DNA from: DIGJ01 sp036658435
GTDB lineage: Bacteria > Bacillota > Clostridia > Lachnospirales > Lachnospiraceae
Length of the DNA stretch: 33,950 nt
Direction of reading: 5' to 3'
Assembly (NCBI GenBank): GCA_036658435.1
Contig: JAVXEO010000017.1
Location: forward strand, 1 to 33,950
Shown here one piece after another: positions 1-9,011 of the stretch (position 1 is the first letter of the stretch; each line of letters opens with the position of its first letter). The position numbers were made by a program, and so were the translations under genes. The notes beneath the pieces were generated by a model that made no database searches, was not told the origin of the DNA, and was given only the letters and a program-made list of their open reading frames with translations.

Positions 1-1528
1 CAGTCGGCGCTGTCTTTACGAAGCTATCGGAACCACCCAGGCTCTTCATCGTTGGAAATAAAAGCACGTCCCTAATAGCCGCTGAGTCCGTCATCAGCAT
101 AACAAGACGGTCAATGCCTATTCCTATGCCTCCCGTTGGAGGCATACCGTATTCCAAGGCGCAGATGAAATCTTCATCCATATGCTGTGCTTCTTCATCT
201 CCCGCAGCAAATTGTTCTTCCTGTGCCATAAAACGTTCTTTTTGGTCAATTGGATCATTTAATTCTGAAAATGCATTTGCCATTTCCCTCTTGGTAATAA
301 AAAGTTCAAAGCGTTCCGTAAAGTTTGGATTATCTGATTTTTTCTTAGCCAAAGGAGACACATCCGTTGGATGGTCCATAATAAATGTTGGCTGCACCAA
401 GTGTTCCTCACAGAACTCTTCAAAAAACAAATTAATGATTTCTCCATATTTATGTCTTTCTTCATACTCCACATGATGCTCTTTCGCTGCTTTTCTTGCA
501 TCCTCCAATGTGGTAATTTCATTAAAATCCACATTTCCATACTTCTTAACCGCATCTACCATAGTTAATCTTTCAAACGGCTTTCCAAGGTCAATCTCAA
601 CTCCACCATACGTAATCTTTGTAGTACCTAAAACATTCTGAGCCACGGTGCGGAAAATTCCCTCTGCTAAATCCATCATGCCATAGTAATCGGTATATGC
701 CTGGTAAATCTCTAGTAAAGTAAACTCCGGATTATGACGAACCGACAGTCCTTCGTTACGAAATACCCTTCCCACCTCATACACTCGCTCTAATCCACCA
801 ACAATTAATCTTTTCAGATATAATTCCAGCGAAATTCTCAAATTTAAGTCCTCATCCAGTGTATTATGGTGTGTTGTAAAAGGTCTGGCTGCTGCTCCAC
901 CCGCCATAGCTACTAAGGTTGGTGTTTCAACTTCCATAAATCCCTGATTATCTAAATAATTTCGGATTTCTTTAATAATTGCAGAACGTTTGATAAAAGT
1001 ATCCTTTACTTCAGGATTTACAATTAAATCAATGTATCTCTGTCTGTACCGTACATCCGTATCCTTTAAACCATGAAACTTTTCAGGTAAAATCTGTAAA
1101 CTTTTGCTAAGCAGGGTTACTTCCGATGCATGAATCGAAATTTCTTCGGTTTTTGTTTTAAATACCTCACCCTTAATTCCTACAATATCTCCAACATCCA
1201 TCTTCTTAAATTCTTTGTAGGATTCTTCCCCTATAGAGTCTCTTGCTACATAGCTTTGAATATTTCCCAGTTTGTCCGCTACATTGCAAAAAGAAGCCTT
1301 CCCCATTACACGTTTGGACATAATACGTCCTGCAACCGAAACACTCTTACCTTCCAAGGATTCAAAGTTTTCTTTTACCTCTGTAGTGTGGTGTGTCACA
1401 TCATACTTCATAATACGAAAAGGATCTTTCTCCTGTTCCTGAAGTTCTGCTAATTTATTGCGGCGAACCTTTAATAATTCGCTAATATCTTTTTCCTGCT
1501 CTTGATTTTGTTGATTCTTCTCAGCCAA
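1..1528 (-). CDS. lysS: Lysyl-tRNA synthetase, class II (3' end outside window)
   Basis: Charges tRNA-Lys with lysine in the cytoplasm. The minus strand reads open for 509 codons from a TTG start at 1528 to the window edge. The start is chosen because a GGAG site lies 9 nt upstream and the next in-frame residues are AEKNQQNQEQ. The protein has an N-terminal OB-fold anticodon-binding part, then the class II core with VGRVFRNEG and SVRHNPEFT (motif 2 region) and GIGIGIDRLVML followed by RDVLLFP (motif 3) just before the edge. It continues at least ten residues past the point where bacterial LysRS often ends, so a C-terminal extension is possible. It starts 22 bp after greA, giving a greA-lysS operon as in many Firmicutes. 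Identity is secure; only the C-terminus is unknown. Confidence 0.96.
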   Translation of the reverse strand, partial: MAEKNQQNQEQEKDISELLKVRRNKLAELQEQEKDPFRIMKYDVTHHTTEVKENFESLEGKSVSVAGRIMSKRVMGKASFCNVADKLGNIQSYVARDSIGEESYKEFKKMDVGDIVGIKGEVFKTKTEEISIHASEVTLLSKSLQILPEKFHGLKDTDVRYRQRYIDLIVNPEVKDTFIKRSAIIKEIRNYLDNQGFMEVETPTLVAMAGGAAARPFTTHHNTLDEDLNLRISLELYLKRLIVGGLERVYEVGRVFRNEGLSVRHNPEFTLLEIYQAYTDYYGMMDLAEGIFRTVAQNVLGTTKITYGGVEIDLGKPFERLTMVDAVKKYGNVDFNEITTLEDARKAAKEHHVEYEERHKYGEIINLFFEEFCEEHLVQPTFIMDHPTDVSPLAKKKSDNPNFTERFELFITKREMANAFSELNDPIDQKERFMAQEEQFAAGDEEAQHMDEDFICALEYGMPPTGGIGIGIDRLVMLMTDSAAIRDVLLFPTMKSLGGSDSFVKTAPT

Positions 1529-1550
1529 TGTACAACACTCCTTTATCGCT

Positions 1551-2033
1551 CTAGTTTGATTTTTGAATTTCCAAAATTTCATATTCAATAGTACCAGCCT
1601 GGGTTTCAACTGCAATAATTTCTCCTACAGCTGCTCCAATTAAGGCTTTTCCAACTGGTGATTCATTGGAAATTTTTCCCTTTAGACTATTTGCTTCGGT
1701 AGATCCTACAATTTTATATTCTAATTCATCCCCATACTCTAAGTCTTTGATACGAACCTTACATCCTATATTGATTTTGTTAACATCAACGTCCTCTTCC
1801 ACTACAACCTCTGCATTTTTAAGGACCTTGTCAATTTCTTCAATTCTAGCTTCAATGTCACGCTGTTCATCCTTTGCAGCATCGTACTCTGCATTTTCTG
1901 ATAAATCGCCTTGCTCTCTGGCCTCTTTAATTTTTTGTGCCACGTCTTTTCTTCTATTAACCTTTAAATCTTGTAATTCCTCTTCCAACTGTTTTAATCC
2001 TTCATAGGTTAAAATGTTTTTCTTTTCAGCCAT
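1551..2033 (-). CDS. greA: Transcription elongation factor GreA
   Basis: Rescues backtracked RNA polymerase by stimulating transcript cleavage through the secondary channel. The 160-aa product has the family's usual length. It has an N-terminal coiled coil (about residues 8-75) with the acidic tip REQGDLSENAEYDAAKD, then a C-terminal FKBP-like domain containing NESPVGKALIGA. A longer reading from GTG at 2054 adds seven residues, but the GGAGG site falls inside that extension and is placed for the ATG at 2033, so I use the shorter start. It is first in an operon with lysS and has its own near-perfect sigma-A promoter. Confidence 0.96.
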   Translation of the reverse strand: MAEKKNILTYEGLKQLEEELQDLKVNRRKDVAQKIKEAREQGDLSENAEYDAAKDEQRDIEARIEEIDKVLKNAEVVVEEDVDVNKINIGCKVRIKDLEYGDELEYKIVGSTEANSLKGKISNESPVGKALIGAAVGEIIAVETQAGTIEYEILEIQKSN

Positions 2034-2090
2034 ATGTGCTATTTCCTCCATCACCTAATTTACTTTTTCGTACAATTTTACATTCTTAGT

Positions 2091-2119
2091 ATTATAGCCT
2101 AAGAACGCAGCCTTGTCAA
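2091..2119 (-). promoter_or_regulatory. Consensus sigma-A promoter of greA-lysS
   Basis: On the minus strand TTGACA (2119-2114), a 17-bp spacer and TATAAT (2096-2091) match the housekeeping consensus at all twelve positions. Transcription should start near 2085, about 50 nt before the greA start. Confidence 0.88.
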
Positions 2120-2154
2120 TGTACGTTCTCTACTATATGAGTAATTTGTCCTTA

Positions 2155-3009
2155 TTATTCTTTGTTTTCACTTAATAATGTAAATCCCAAAATCATAATT
2201 CCACCCACAATCTGCCAAAAACCAATGGGTTCTCTTAAAAAGAAAATAGAAACCAAAATTGCGGTAAGTGGATCTACATAGCTTAATATTGCTACTTTTT
2301 GTCCTTCCAATTCTTTCAAAGAAGGGAAATATAAACAATAGGCTAATCCCGTATGTATTATTCCCAAAATCATAAGATTCACCAGTCCACGTTCCTCTAA
2401 CCTTGTTATTCCCAAGGTTCCGGTGCTTAAAACATATGGTAAAAGCACCATGCCCGCTGCCAGAAACTGATAAAATGTCCGATCTACTCCTTCCACCTTT
2501 TGAATTTTTTTGTTTAGTAAAATAATAATTGCATACAGAATGGCAGCTCCAAGGCCAAACGCAATTCCAATCATTTCCGTATTGGTTTGTTCCATTTTCT
2601 GTATTCCAATTACCAGTACCAGCCCAATGGTTGCCATGAAAAAGCAAAAAGTTTGTCGTTTCGTTCTCTTTTCATTAAAAAGGAACGGACTAACCGCCAT
2701 AACCAGTACCGGAGCAAAATAATAGCTCAGTGTGGCTATGGAAACGGTAGTGTACCGGTATGCCTGAAATAATAGAATCCAATTTATTCCCATAATCGCT
2801 CCTGATATAAATAGCAGGACCGCCTCTTTTTTACTTATCTTCTTTCCTCTTTTTTTAAAAATACACCGGTAAATAAAAAGAACAGCCGCTGCAATGAAAG
2901 CTCTATATAATGCGATTTCTGTAGATGGCAGTGGAATATTTCGAACAAATAGCCCTATCGTACCAAAAATCACCATTGCAGTTATATTTTTAATTTTTGC
3001 TTTCTTCAC
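2155..3009 (-). CDS. EamA-family DMT transporter
   Basis: An inner-membrane carrier of the drug/metabolite transporter superfamily; the substrate cannot be read from sequence. The 284-aa product shows about ten hydrophobic segments in two homologous EamA halves (about residues 8-138 and 150-282). Typical features are TIGLFVRNIPLPSTEIALYR near the start, ALYRAF in helix 2, and YVDPLTAILVSIFFLREP in the second half. The GTG start is supported by AAGGAG six nt upstream. It lies head to head with another DMT-type gene at 3210, with 200 bp between them for divergent promoters. Possible substrates include amino acids or metabolites, without further support. Confidence 0.85.
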   Translation of the reverse strand: MKKAKIKNITAMVIFGTIGLFVRNIPLPSTEIALYRAFIAAAVLFIYRCIFKKRGKKISKKEAVLLFISGAIMGINWILLFQAYRYTTVSIATLSYYFAPVLVMAVSPFLFNEKRTKRQTFCFFMATIGLVLVIGIQKMEQTNTEMIGIAFGLGAAILYAIIILLNKKIQKVEGVDRTFYQFLAAGMVLLPYVLSTGTLGITRLEERGLVNLMILGIIHTGLAYCLYFPSLKELEGQKVAILSYVDPLTAILVSIFFLREPIGFWQIVGGIMILGFTLLSENKE

Positions 3010-3209
3010 TTTATTCTCCTTTTCCGTTTCTTTCTATTTTACGGTATTTTGCACTTTATTTCACTCATTTTTTTATCAAACTATTTTTTTTATATTATCT
3101 ATATAATAGAAGAACGGATTTATTTTATGGTATTTTGTAGTTTTTTTTGTTATACTGGAAGTATTATACAAATAAGAGATTATTTGTGAATACATGAGGA
3201 GGGTTACAA

Positions 3210-4085
3210 ATGATTTATTATATTTTTTCTCTGATTACAGCCGTCTTAGTTGCAGCCATGATTGTAGCAAACGGAGGCCTCAGTGATGTTTATGGTGCTT
3301 ACTTATCCACCGTTATGATTCATGGAATTGGATTACTGTCTATTTCCCTAATTTGTTTGGTCAAAAAGAAGAAAGTTTTTCGTGACAAACTTCCTTTTCT
3401 CCTACATATTGGCGGTGCCATTGGATATGTATCTACCATCTCAAATAATATGGCCTTTGGTAAAATCAGCGTCTCTGCCATTATTGCACTTGGTCTTTTA
3501 GCCCAGTCCGTTACAGCTCTTATTATAGACCAATATGGGCTATTGGGTATGCCAAAGCAAACTTTTCATAAAAGCAAGATTCTTGGAATTTTATTTACCT
3601 TCCTTGGTATTTTTTATTTGCTTTCCGGCTCCAAGGTTGCCATCATTCCGATTTTACTTTCCTGCCTTGCCGGTATCTCCATTATTGTTGCAAGAACCTT
3701 TAATGCACGCCTTGCCGATAAGACAAATATGTATTCCAGTACATGGTATAATTTTTCCAGCGGTTTCCTGGTATCTTTACTCTTCCTATTCACTTTAGGG
3801 AAAAAAGATATGATGGATCTGTCCGGTGGTTTATCTCCGAAGCTCTGGATTTATCTTGGAGGCTTCATTGGTATGATTATTGTTATTTTATCCAATATGT
3901 GTGTTACAAAAATTTCCGCCTTCTATATGACATTAATTATGTTTGTTGGTCAAATTTTTACCGGCATCCTGTTTGACATTTTACTAACACAGACTTTCTC
4001 TGTAAAAAATTTAATCTGCGGAGCCATTGTTGCTTTTGGGCTTTCACTGGATGTTCTTATACAGCAATATAAAAAGAAAAAGTAG
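3210..4085 (+). CDS. YdcZ/DUF606-type DMT transporter
   Basis: A predicted integral membrane transporter of 291 aa with about ten hydrophobic helices. Two repeats fit the DUF606 (YdcZ) family. The first begins with VANGGLSDVYGAYLSTV, and the second contains WIYLGGFIGMIIVILSN followed by LIMFVGQIFTGILFD, the family's usual G-Q helix. Single-repeat YdcZ proteins are about 150 aa, so this is a fused pair. The ATG has a strong GAGGAGGG site 6-7 nt upstream. It is convergent with nifJ and shares a bidirectional terminator with it. Substrate unknown; family call fairly sure, specific function not. Confidence 0.75.
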   Translation: MIYYIFSLITAVLVAAMIVANGGLSDVYGAYLSTVMIHGIGLLSISLICLVKKKKVFRDKLPFLLHIGGAIGYVSTISNNMAFGKISVSAIIALGLLAQSVTALIIDQYGLLGMPKQTFHKSKILGILFTFLGIFYLLSGSKVAIIPILLSCLAGISIIVARTFNARLADKTNMYSSTWYNFSSGFLVSLLFLFTLGKKDMMDLSGGLSPKLWIYLGGFIGMIIVILSNMCVTKISAFYMTLIMFVGQIFTGILFDILLTQTFSVKNLICGAIVAFGLSLDVLIQQYKKKK

Positions 4086-4100
4086 TTTTCTCCTATATAT

Positions 4101-4150
4101 AGAAAAGCCGTAGGATGGTAATACAGTATCCTACGGCTTTTCTTTTTATT
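4101..4150. terminator. Bidirectional terminator between the YdcZ-type gene and nifJ
   Basis: A perfect 16-bp inverted repeat (4101-4116 with 4128-4143) has an 11-nt loop and A/T tails on both sides. It fits intrinsic termination of both convergent genes. Confidence 0.92.
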
Positions 4151-4162
4151 ATTAATTTTCTT

Positions 4163-7100
4163 TTATTCTGACTTCTTTACAAGTGCTTCATATTTGATTT
4201 TTGCATCATTTTCTGCCTTTGTAAATAAGCGGTCTGCTCTTTCCGGATTGGAACGAGACAATCTGTTATAACGAACTTCACTTTGTATAAAGTCCTTATA
4301 ACTTGCACTTGGTGCCTTAGAATCCAATAAGAATGGGTTCTTTCCCTCTTCAGCAAGAGTTGGGTTAAACCGGAATAAATGCCAGTAACCAGCTTCAACT
4401 GCACGTTTTTCTTCTGTTTGAGCGCCCTTCATGCCACCCTTAATTCCATGGTTAATACATGGAGCATAAGCGATGATAAGTGATGGTCCAGGATAATTTT
4501 CTGCTTCAACAAATGCTTTCACGCACTGGTTGTAATCGGCTCCCTGTGCAATCTGTGCTACGTATACATAACCATAGCTCATAGCAATTGCTGCTAAGTC
4601 CTTCTTCTTAACTTCCTTACCGGCTGCTGCAAACTGTGCAATCGCTCCGGTAGGAGTAGCTTTTGAAGACTGACCGCCTGTGTTGGAGTAAACTTCTGTA
4701 TCGAATACTAAGATATTAACATCCTGTCCACTTGCAAGAACATGGTCAACACCACCAAATCCAATATCATAAGCCCATCCATCACCACCAAGAATCCATT
4801 GAGATTTCTTAGCTGCAAAGTCTTTGTTCTTTAAAATATTTGCCTTGTCTGCATTGTCACAATCACAAGCCTCTAATGCTGTAATCATTTCTCTTGTAGC
4901 CGGACCATTTTCTGTACTGGAATCCTTAGTAGCTAAATATTTCTCAAGAGCCGCTTTCACGTTATCTTTTTCTGCTACTTTCAATAAGTTTTCAACGGAA
5001 TCCGTAATACGTTTTCTCAATGCCTTTTGTGCTAACTGCATACCAAATCCGTACTCTGCATTATCTTCAAATAAGGAGTTTGCCCAAGCCGGACCTCTTC
5101 CTTCTTTATTTACTGTATATGGTGATGCCGGTGAAGAACCACCCCAGATAGAAGAACATCCGGTTGCATTGGCAATATACATTCTATTACCGAATAACTG
5201 TGTCATTAATTTAGCGTAAGGTGTTTCACCACAACCTGCACAAGCTCCGGAGAACTCAAGTAATGGCTGGCTGAACTGGCTTCCCTTAACGGTAGAAACT
5301 TTAAACTTATCTGAAACTGCGGTTGGTGTCTCAATGGTTGTACCATAATCAAACATCTTCTGTGCTTCAAATTGAGTTTCCAGAGGTTTCATGGAAAGAG
5401 CTTTTTCACCCTTCTTACCAGGACATACCGTAACACAAGAACCACATCCTGTACAGTCAAGTACGGATACCGACATTGCAAACTTATGGCCAGGCATTCC
5501 TGTCATATCCATAGTAGCACCTTCTGGAGCTTTTGCTGCCGCAGCTTCATCCATAGCGATCGGACGAATACAAGCATGAGGACATACATAAGAACAGAAA
5601 TTACACTGGATACAAGTATCCGGATTCCAGGTAGGAACATCAATTGCAACACCACGTTTTTCAAATGCTGCGGATCCTGCTGGAAGTGTACCATCTGCAT
5701 AATCTACGAATGCTGATACAGGAAGATCATTTCCGGTCTGGGAGTTAATGGAATTTTGAATGTTATTTACATAATCCACTACTTCTTTTCTGTCGCCCGT
5801 TACCCTGTTGGTTAGATCTTCTACAGCCGCATCTGCCCAGCTTGCAGGAATCTCAATCTTAACTAAGTTTTGAGCACCGGCATCAATGGCATCGTGATTC
5901 ATCTTAACGATATCGTCACCCTTCTTTGAGTAAGACGCCGTTGCTGCATCCTTCATGTACTGGATAGCATCTTCTGCCGGAATAATATCTGCTAATTTAA
6001 AGAAAGCAGACTGAAGAACGGTATTAATTCGTCCACCAAGACCAATTTCTTTACCAATCTTAAATCCATCAATGGTATAGAACTTGATATTGTGTTTTGC
6101 CATATAAGCTTTTACCTGGCCCGGAAGTTCTTTTTCCAGTTCTTCCATCGTCCAGTGTGTATTCAGAAGGAAAGTTCCTCCATCTTTTAAATCCTGAACC
6201 ATGTTATATTTACGAATGTATGCCGGCATATGGCAGGCAACAAAATTTGCTTTGTTAATTAAATACGTTGCTTTAATTGGGTCTTTACCAAAACGCAAAT
6301 GAGAAATCGTTACGCCGCCGGATTTCTTTGAATCATAGTCAAAGTAAGCCTGAGCATACATATCGGTATGGTCACCAATAATTTTAATAGAGTTCTTGTT
6401 TGCACCTACCGTACCATCTGCACCAAGTCCCCAGAATTTACAGGAAATTGTGCTTTCCGGTGTTGTATTTACAATTTCTTCCCTTGGAAGAGACAGATTC
6501 GTAAGATCATCTACAATACCTAACGTAAACTTCTCCTTTTCTGTATTCTTAAAGGTAGCAATAATATCAGCAGGAACCGTATCCTTTGAACCTAGGCCAT
6601 AGCGTCCGGATAAAACAGGAACGTCATGGAATTTGCTTCCCTTTAAGGAGGCTACTACGTCTAAGTATAAAGGTTCTCCAATAGCGCCCGGTTCTTTTGT
6701 TCTGTCAAGAACCGTAATGGTCTTTGCAGAATCCGGAATGGCATCAATTAAATGTTTTGCACTAAAAGGACGGAATAAACGAACTTTAACAACACCCACT
6801 TTTTCGCCGGCTGCCATTAAATAGTCAATGGTTTCGTCAATGGTATCACATACAGAACCCATAGCAATAATAACACGTTCTGCATCCGGAGCACCATAAT
6901 AGTTAAATAATTTATAGTCTGTTCCAATCTTAGAATTTACTTTATCCATATATTGTTGTGTCATTTCAGGCACAGCATCATAATATGGGTTGCAGGCTTC
7001 TCTTGCCTGGAAGAAAATATCCGGGTTCTGAGCAGTACCGCGTGTTACCGGATGTTCCGGATTCAAGGCACGGGCACGGAATGCATCGACTGCTTCCATA

Positions 7101-7687
7101 TTACACATATCTTTTAAATCTTCATAATCCCAGATTTCGATTTTCTGAATCTCATGAGAGGTACGGAATCCATCAAAGAAATGAACGAAAGGAACACGTC
7201 CTTCGATTGCCGTTAAATGAGCTACGGCACCTAAATCCATAACTTCCTGTACATTACTTGCGCAAAGCATAGCAAAACCGGTCTGACGACAAGCATATAC
7301 ATCAGAGTGGTCCCCAAAAATAGAAAGTGCATGAGACGCAATTGCACGAGCTGTTACATGAATTACACCCGGCAATAATTCACCTGCAATTTTATACATA
7401 TTCGGAATCATCAATAACAATCCCTGAGAAGCTGTGTAAGTTGTTGTTAAAGCTCCCGCTTCCAAAGAACCGTGAACTGCACCAGCAGCACCGCCTTCTG
7501 ACTGCATCTCGGAAAGCATGACTTCGTGTCCGAAGATATTCTTTCTTCCCTGAGTTGCCCACATATCTGTGTAATCAGCCATTGGAGAAGATGGAGTAAT
7601 CGGATAGATAGCAGCTACATCCGTGAACGCATACGACACATGAGCAGCAGCAGTATTTCCATCCATTGTTTTCATTTTTCTTGCCAT
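4163..7687 (-). CDS. nifJ: Pyruvate:ferredoxin (flavodoxin) oxidoreductase
   Basis: Converts pyruvate and CoA to acetyl-CoA and CO2 and passes electrons to ferredoxin, the central step of clostridial fermentation. The 1174-aa single chain carries all domains in order: N-terminal pyrimidine-binding domain (MDGNTAAAHVSYAF), CoA/gamma domains, and a two-cluster ferredoxin domain near residues 690-760 (CIQCNFCSYVCP, CTGCGSCVTVCP). The C-terminal thiamine diphosphate domain has the cluster-binding CAGCGE near 815, GDGWAYDIGFGG, and YSNTGGQ near 1000. I start at ATG 7687 because AAAGGAGG lies 10 nt upstream; an upstream reading from 7744 adds 19 unlike residues across that site. Monocistronic, with its own promoter and terminator. 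Confidence 0.97.
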   Translation of the reverse strand: MARKMKTMDGNTAAAHVSYAFTDVAAIYPITPSSPMADYTDMWATQGRKNIFGHEVMLSEMQSEGGAAGAVHGSLEAGALTTTYTASQGLLLMIPNMYKIAGELLPGVIHVTARAIASHALSIFGDHSDVYACRQTGFAMLCASNVQEVMDLGAVAHLTAIEGRVPFVHFFDGFRTSHEIQKIEIWDYEDLKDMCNMEAVDAFRARALNPEHPVTRGTAQNPDIFFQAREACNPYYDAVPEMTQQYMDKVNSKIGTDYKLFNYYGAPDAERVIIAMGSVCDTIDETIDYLMAAGEKVGVVKVRLFRPFSAKHLIDAIPDSAKTITVLDRTKEPGAIGEPLYLDVVASLKGSKFHDVPVLSGRYGLGSKDTVPADIIATFKNTEKEKFTLGIVDDLTNLSLPREEIVNTTPESTISCKFWGLGADGTVGANKNSIKIIGDHTDMYAQAYFDYDSKKSGGVTISHLRFGKDPIKATYLINKANFVACHMPAYIRKYNMVQDLKDGGTFLLNTHWTMEELEKELPGQVKAYMAKHNIKFYTIDGFKIGKEIGLGGRINTVLQSAFFKLADIIPAEDAIQYMKDAATASYSKKGDDIVKMNHDAIDAGAQNLVKIEIPASWADAAVEDLTNRVTGDRKEVVDYVNNIQNSINSQTGNDLPVSAFVDYADGTLPAGSAAFEKRGVAIDVPTWNPDTCIQCNFCSYVCPHACIRPIAMDEAAAAKAPEGATMDMTGMPGHKFAMSVSVLDCTGCGSCVTVCPGKKGEKALSMKPLETQFEAQKMFDYGTTIETPTAVSDKFKVSTVKGSQFSQPLLEFSGACAGCGETPYAKLMTQLFGNRMYIANATGCSSIWGGSSPASPYTVNKEGRGPAWANSLFEDNAEYGFGMQLAQKALRKRITDSVENLLKVAEKDNVKAALEKYLATKDSSTENGPATREMITALEACDCDNADKANILKNKDFAAKKSQWILGGDGWAYDIGFGGVDHVLASGQDVNILVFDTEVYSNTGGQSSKATPTGAIAQFAAAGKEVKKKDLAAIAMSYGYVYVAQIAQGADYNQCVKAFVEAENYPGPSLIIAYAPCINHGIKGGMKGAQTEEKRAVEAGYWHLFRFNPTLAEEGKNPFLLDSKAPSASYKDFIQSEVRYNRLSRSNPERADRLFTKAENDAKIKYEALVKKSE

Positions 7688-7768
7688 TTTATCTTGTCCT
7701 CCTTTTGATAAAAAAAGATCTACTCTGCCCCTGTTTTTATACAAATATTGAGCAAAGCCATCATTCCT

Positions 7769-7797
7769 AGTCTATCACTTTTCATAAAACTTGTAAA
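7769..7797 (-). promoter_or_regulatory. Probable nifJ promoter
   Basis: On the minus strand TTTACA (7797-7792), 17 bp, then TAGACT (7774-7769). This would give a leader of about 75 nt before the nifJ ATG. Confidence 0.6.
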
Positions 7798-7840
7798 GCC
7801 CATGACTAAACTATAAATATTTTTTTTTTATAAAATAGGG

Positions 7841-7869
7841 TTGACAAAAAAGCGTTTCGACTGTATTAT
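7841..7869 (+). promoter_or_regulatory. Promoter of the GntR/ABC exporter operon
   Basis: TTGACA (7841-7846), 17-bp spacer, TATTAT (7864-7869). The -10 element is inside the left arm of the palindromic operator at 7861-7890, so repressor binding would block polymerase. Confidence 0.8.
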
Positions 7870-7890
7870 TGTCTTAAGCTCTTAATACAG
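7861..7890 (+). promoter_or_regulatory. 30-bp palindromic operator, probably for the adjacent YtrA-type repressor
   Basis: Perfect 8-bp arms CTGTATTA (7861-7868) and TAATACAG (7883-7890) flank 14 bp centred exactly on the palindrome CTTAAG. It overlaps the -10 element and start site of the operon. GntR regulators of the YtrA group commonly repress their own operon through long inverted repeats, so autoregulation is the natural reading. Confidence 0.75.
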
Positions 7891-7920
7891 CGATACAATT
7901 TAAAAAAGGAGGAAAACAGA

Positions 7921-8280
7921 ATGCCATGGAATCTTAAAAATGATCGGCCCATTTATTTACAGCTTATGGAGCATCTCAACCACCGCATTATATCCGGTGA
8001 TTATCCCATTGGATCTAAGCTTCCAAGTGTGCGTGATTTAGCTGCCGAAGCTTCGGTAAATCCCAATACCATGCAAAAAGCACTGGTTGAATTGGAAAGA
8101 AGCGGTCTTATATTTACCAATCGCACCAGTGGTCGTTTTATAACGGAGGATGAGCAAATGATTGAAGCTATGAAATTAGATTTAGCCAAAGAACAGTTAA
8201 GAATTTTCTTAGTGCAGTTAGAAAAGCTTGGTTTTAGTAAGGAAGAGGTTAAAACCTTTATTATCCAGCAAATGCAGTAA
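7921..8280 (+). CDS. GntR-family transcriptional regulator, YtrA subfamily
   Basis: A 119-aa DNA-binding protein expected to repress its own operon. The N-terminal winged helix (about residues 8-78) has the GntR pattern PIYLQLMEHLNHRIISGDY, then GSKLPSVRDLAAEASVNPNT and ALVELERSGLIFTNRTSGRF. The C-terminal part is only about 40 residues, with no effector domain, which is typical of the YtrA subgroup that controls ABC exporters. AAGGAGG lies 7 nt before the ATG. It is first in a three-gene operon, 32 bp before the ATPase. The inducing signal is unknown; related systems often answer to cell-envelope stress or antimicrobial peptides. Confidence 0.92.
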   Translation: MPWNLKNDRPIYLQLMEHLNHRIISGDYPIGSKLPSVRDLAAEASVNPNTMQKALVELERSGLIFTNRTSGRFITEDEQMIEAMKLDLAKEQLRIFLVQLEKLGFSKEEVKTFIIQQMQ

Positions 8281-8312
8281 CTTTATTAATTTATTTCAGG
8301 GAGGATATTTGT

Positions 8313-9011
8313 ATGAATGCATTACTCGAATGCAAAGATTTAACAAAGCGATACGGTGGATTTACCGCTTTATCCAATGTCAATCTCACGTTAGAGCGTG
8401 GCAAAATTATTGGTCTTCTAGGACCCAATGGAAGCGGAAAGACCACTTTAATTAAAATTATAAACGGTCTTTTGGTTCCTACACAAGGTACTCTTTTGGT
8501 AAATGGCACAGCCCCAGGCATCGAAACTAAAAAAATAGTTTCCTATTTACCGGATAAGACCTATCTAAACAACTGGATGAAAGTAAATCAGTTAATTGAT
8601 TTTTTTGGAGATTTTTATGTGGATTTTAGTAAAGAAAAAGCTTACCAGATGCTTGACCGTCTTCAAATTAATGCCAACGACCAATTGAAAACCATGTCAA
8701 AGGGTACCAAAGAAAAGGTACAGTTGATTTTGGTTATGAGCAGAGCGGCGGATTTATATGTATTGGATGAACCAATTGGCGGCGTGGATCCGGCCTCCAG
8801 AGATTATATTTTAAATACCATTATTTCAAACTATTGTGATAATTCCTCCGTGCTGTTGTCAACCCATTTGATTTCTGATATAGAAAATGTATTGGACGAA
8901 GTTGTTTTTCTGAAAAATGGACAGATTACATTACAATCTTCCGTTGATGACATTCGTATGAAAGAAGGCAAGTCTGTTGACGCCTTATTTAGGGAGGTAT
9001 TCAAATGTTAG
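8313..9011 (+). CDS. ABC transporter ATP-binding protein
   Basis: The ATPase subunit of a predicted exporter, 232 aa. Walker A GPNGSGKTT is at residues 37-45 and Walker B with the catalytic glutamate, LYVLDEP, near 148-154, followed by the D-loop GGVDPASRD and H-loop STHL. The signature is MSKGTKEK rather than LSGGQ, a divergence common in YtrB/BcrA-like ATPases whose signature reads S-K-G. The last 7 nt overlap the start of the membrane gene, so the two are translationally coupled. Export of a peptide or drug is likely by family but the substrate is not visible. Confidence 0.93.
   Translation: MNALLECKDLTKRYGGFTALSNVNLTLERGKIIGLLGPNGSGKTTLIKIINGLLVPTQGTLLVNGTAPGIETKKIVSYLPDKTYLNNWMKVNQLIDFFGDFYVDFSKEKAYQMLDRLQINANDQLKTMSKGTKEKVQLILVMSRAADLYVLDEPIGGVDPASRDYILNTIISNYCDNSSVLLSTHLISDIENVLDEVVFLKNGQITLQSSVDDIRMKEGKSVDALFREVFKC

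Noticed and set aside
114..1453. Plus-strand open frames opposite lysS (for example 114-476 and 1130-1453)
   Set aside because: They lie opposite a well-conserved gene, have no ribosome sites and resemble no protein.
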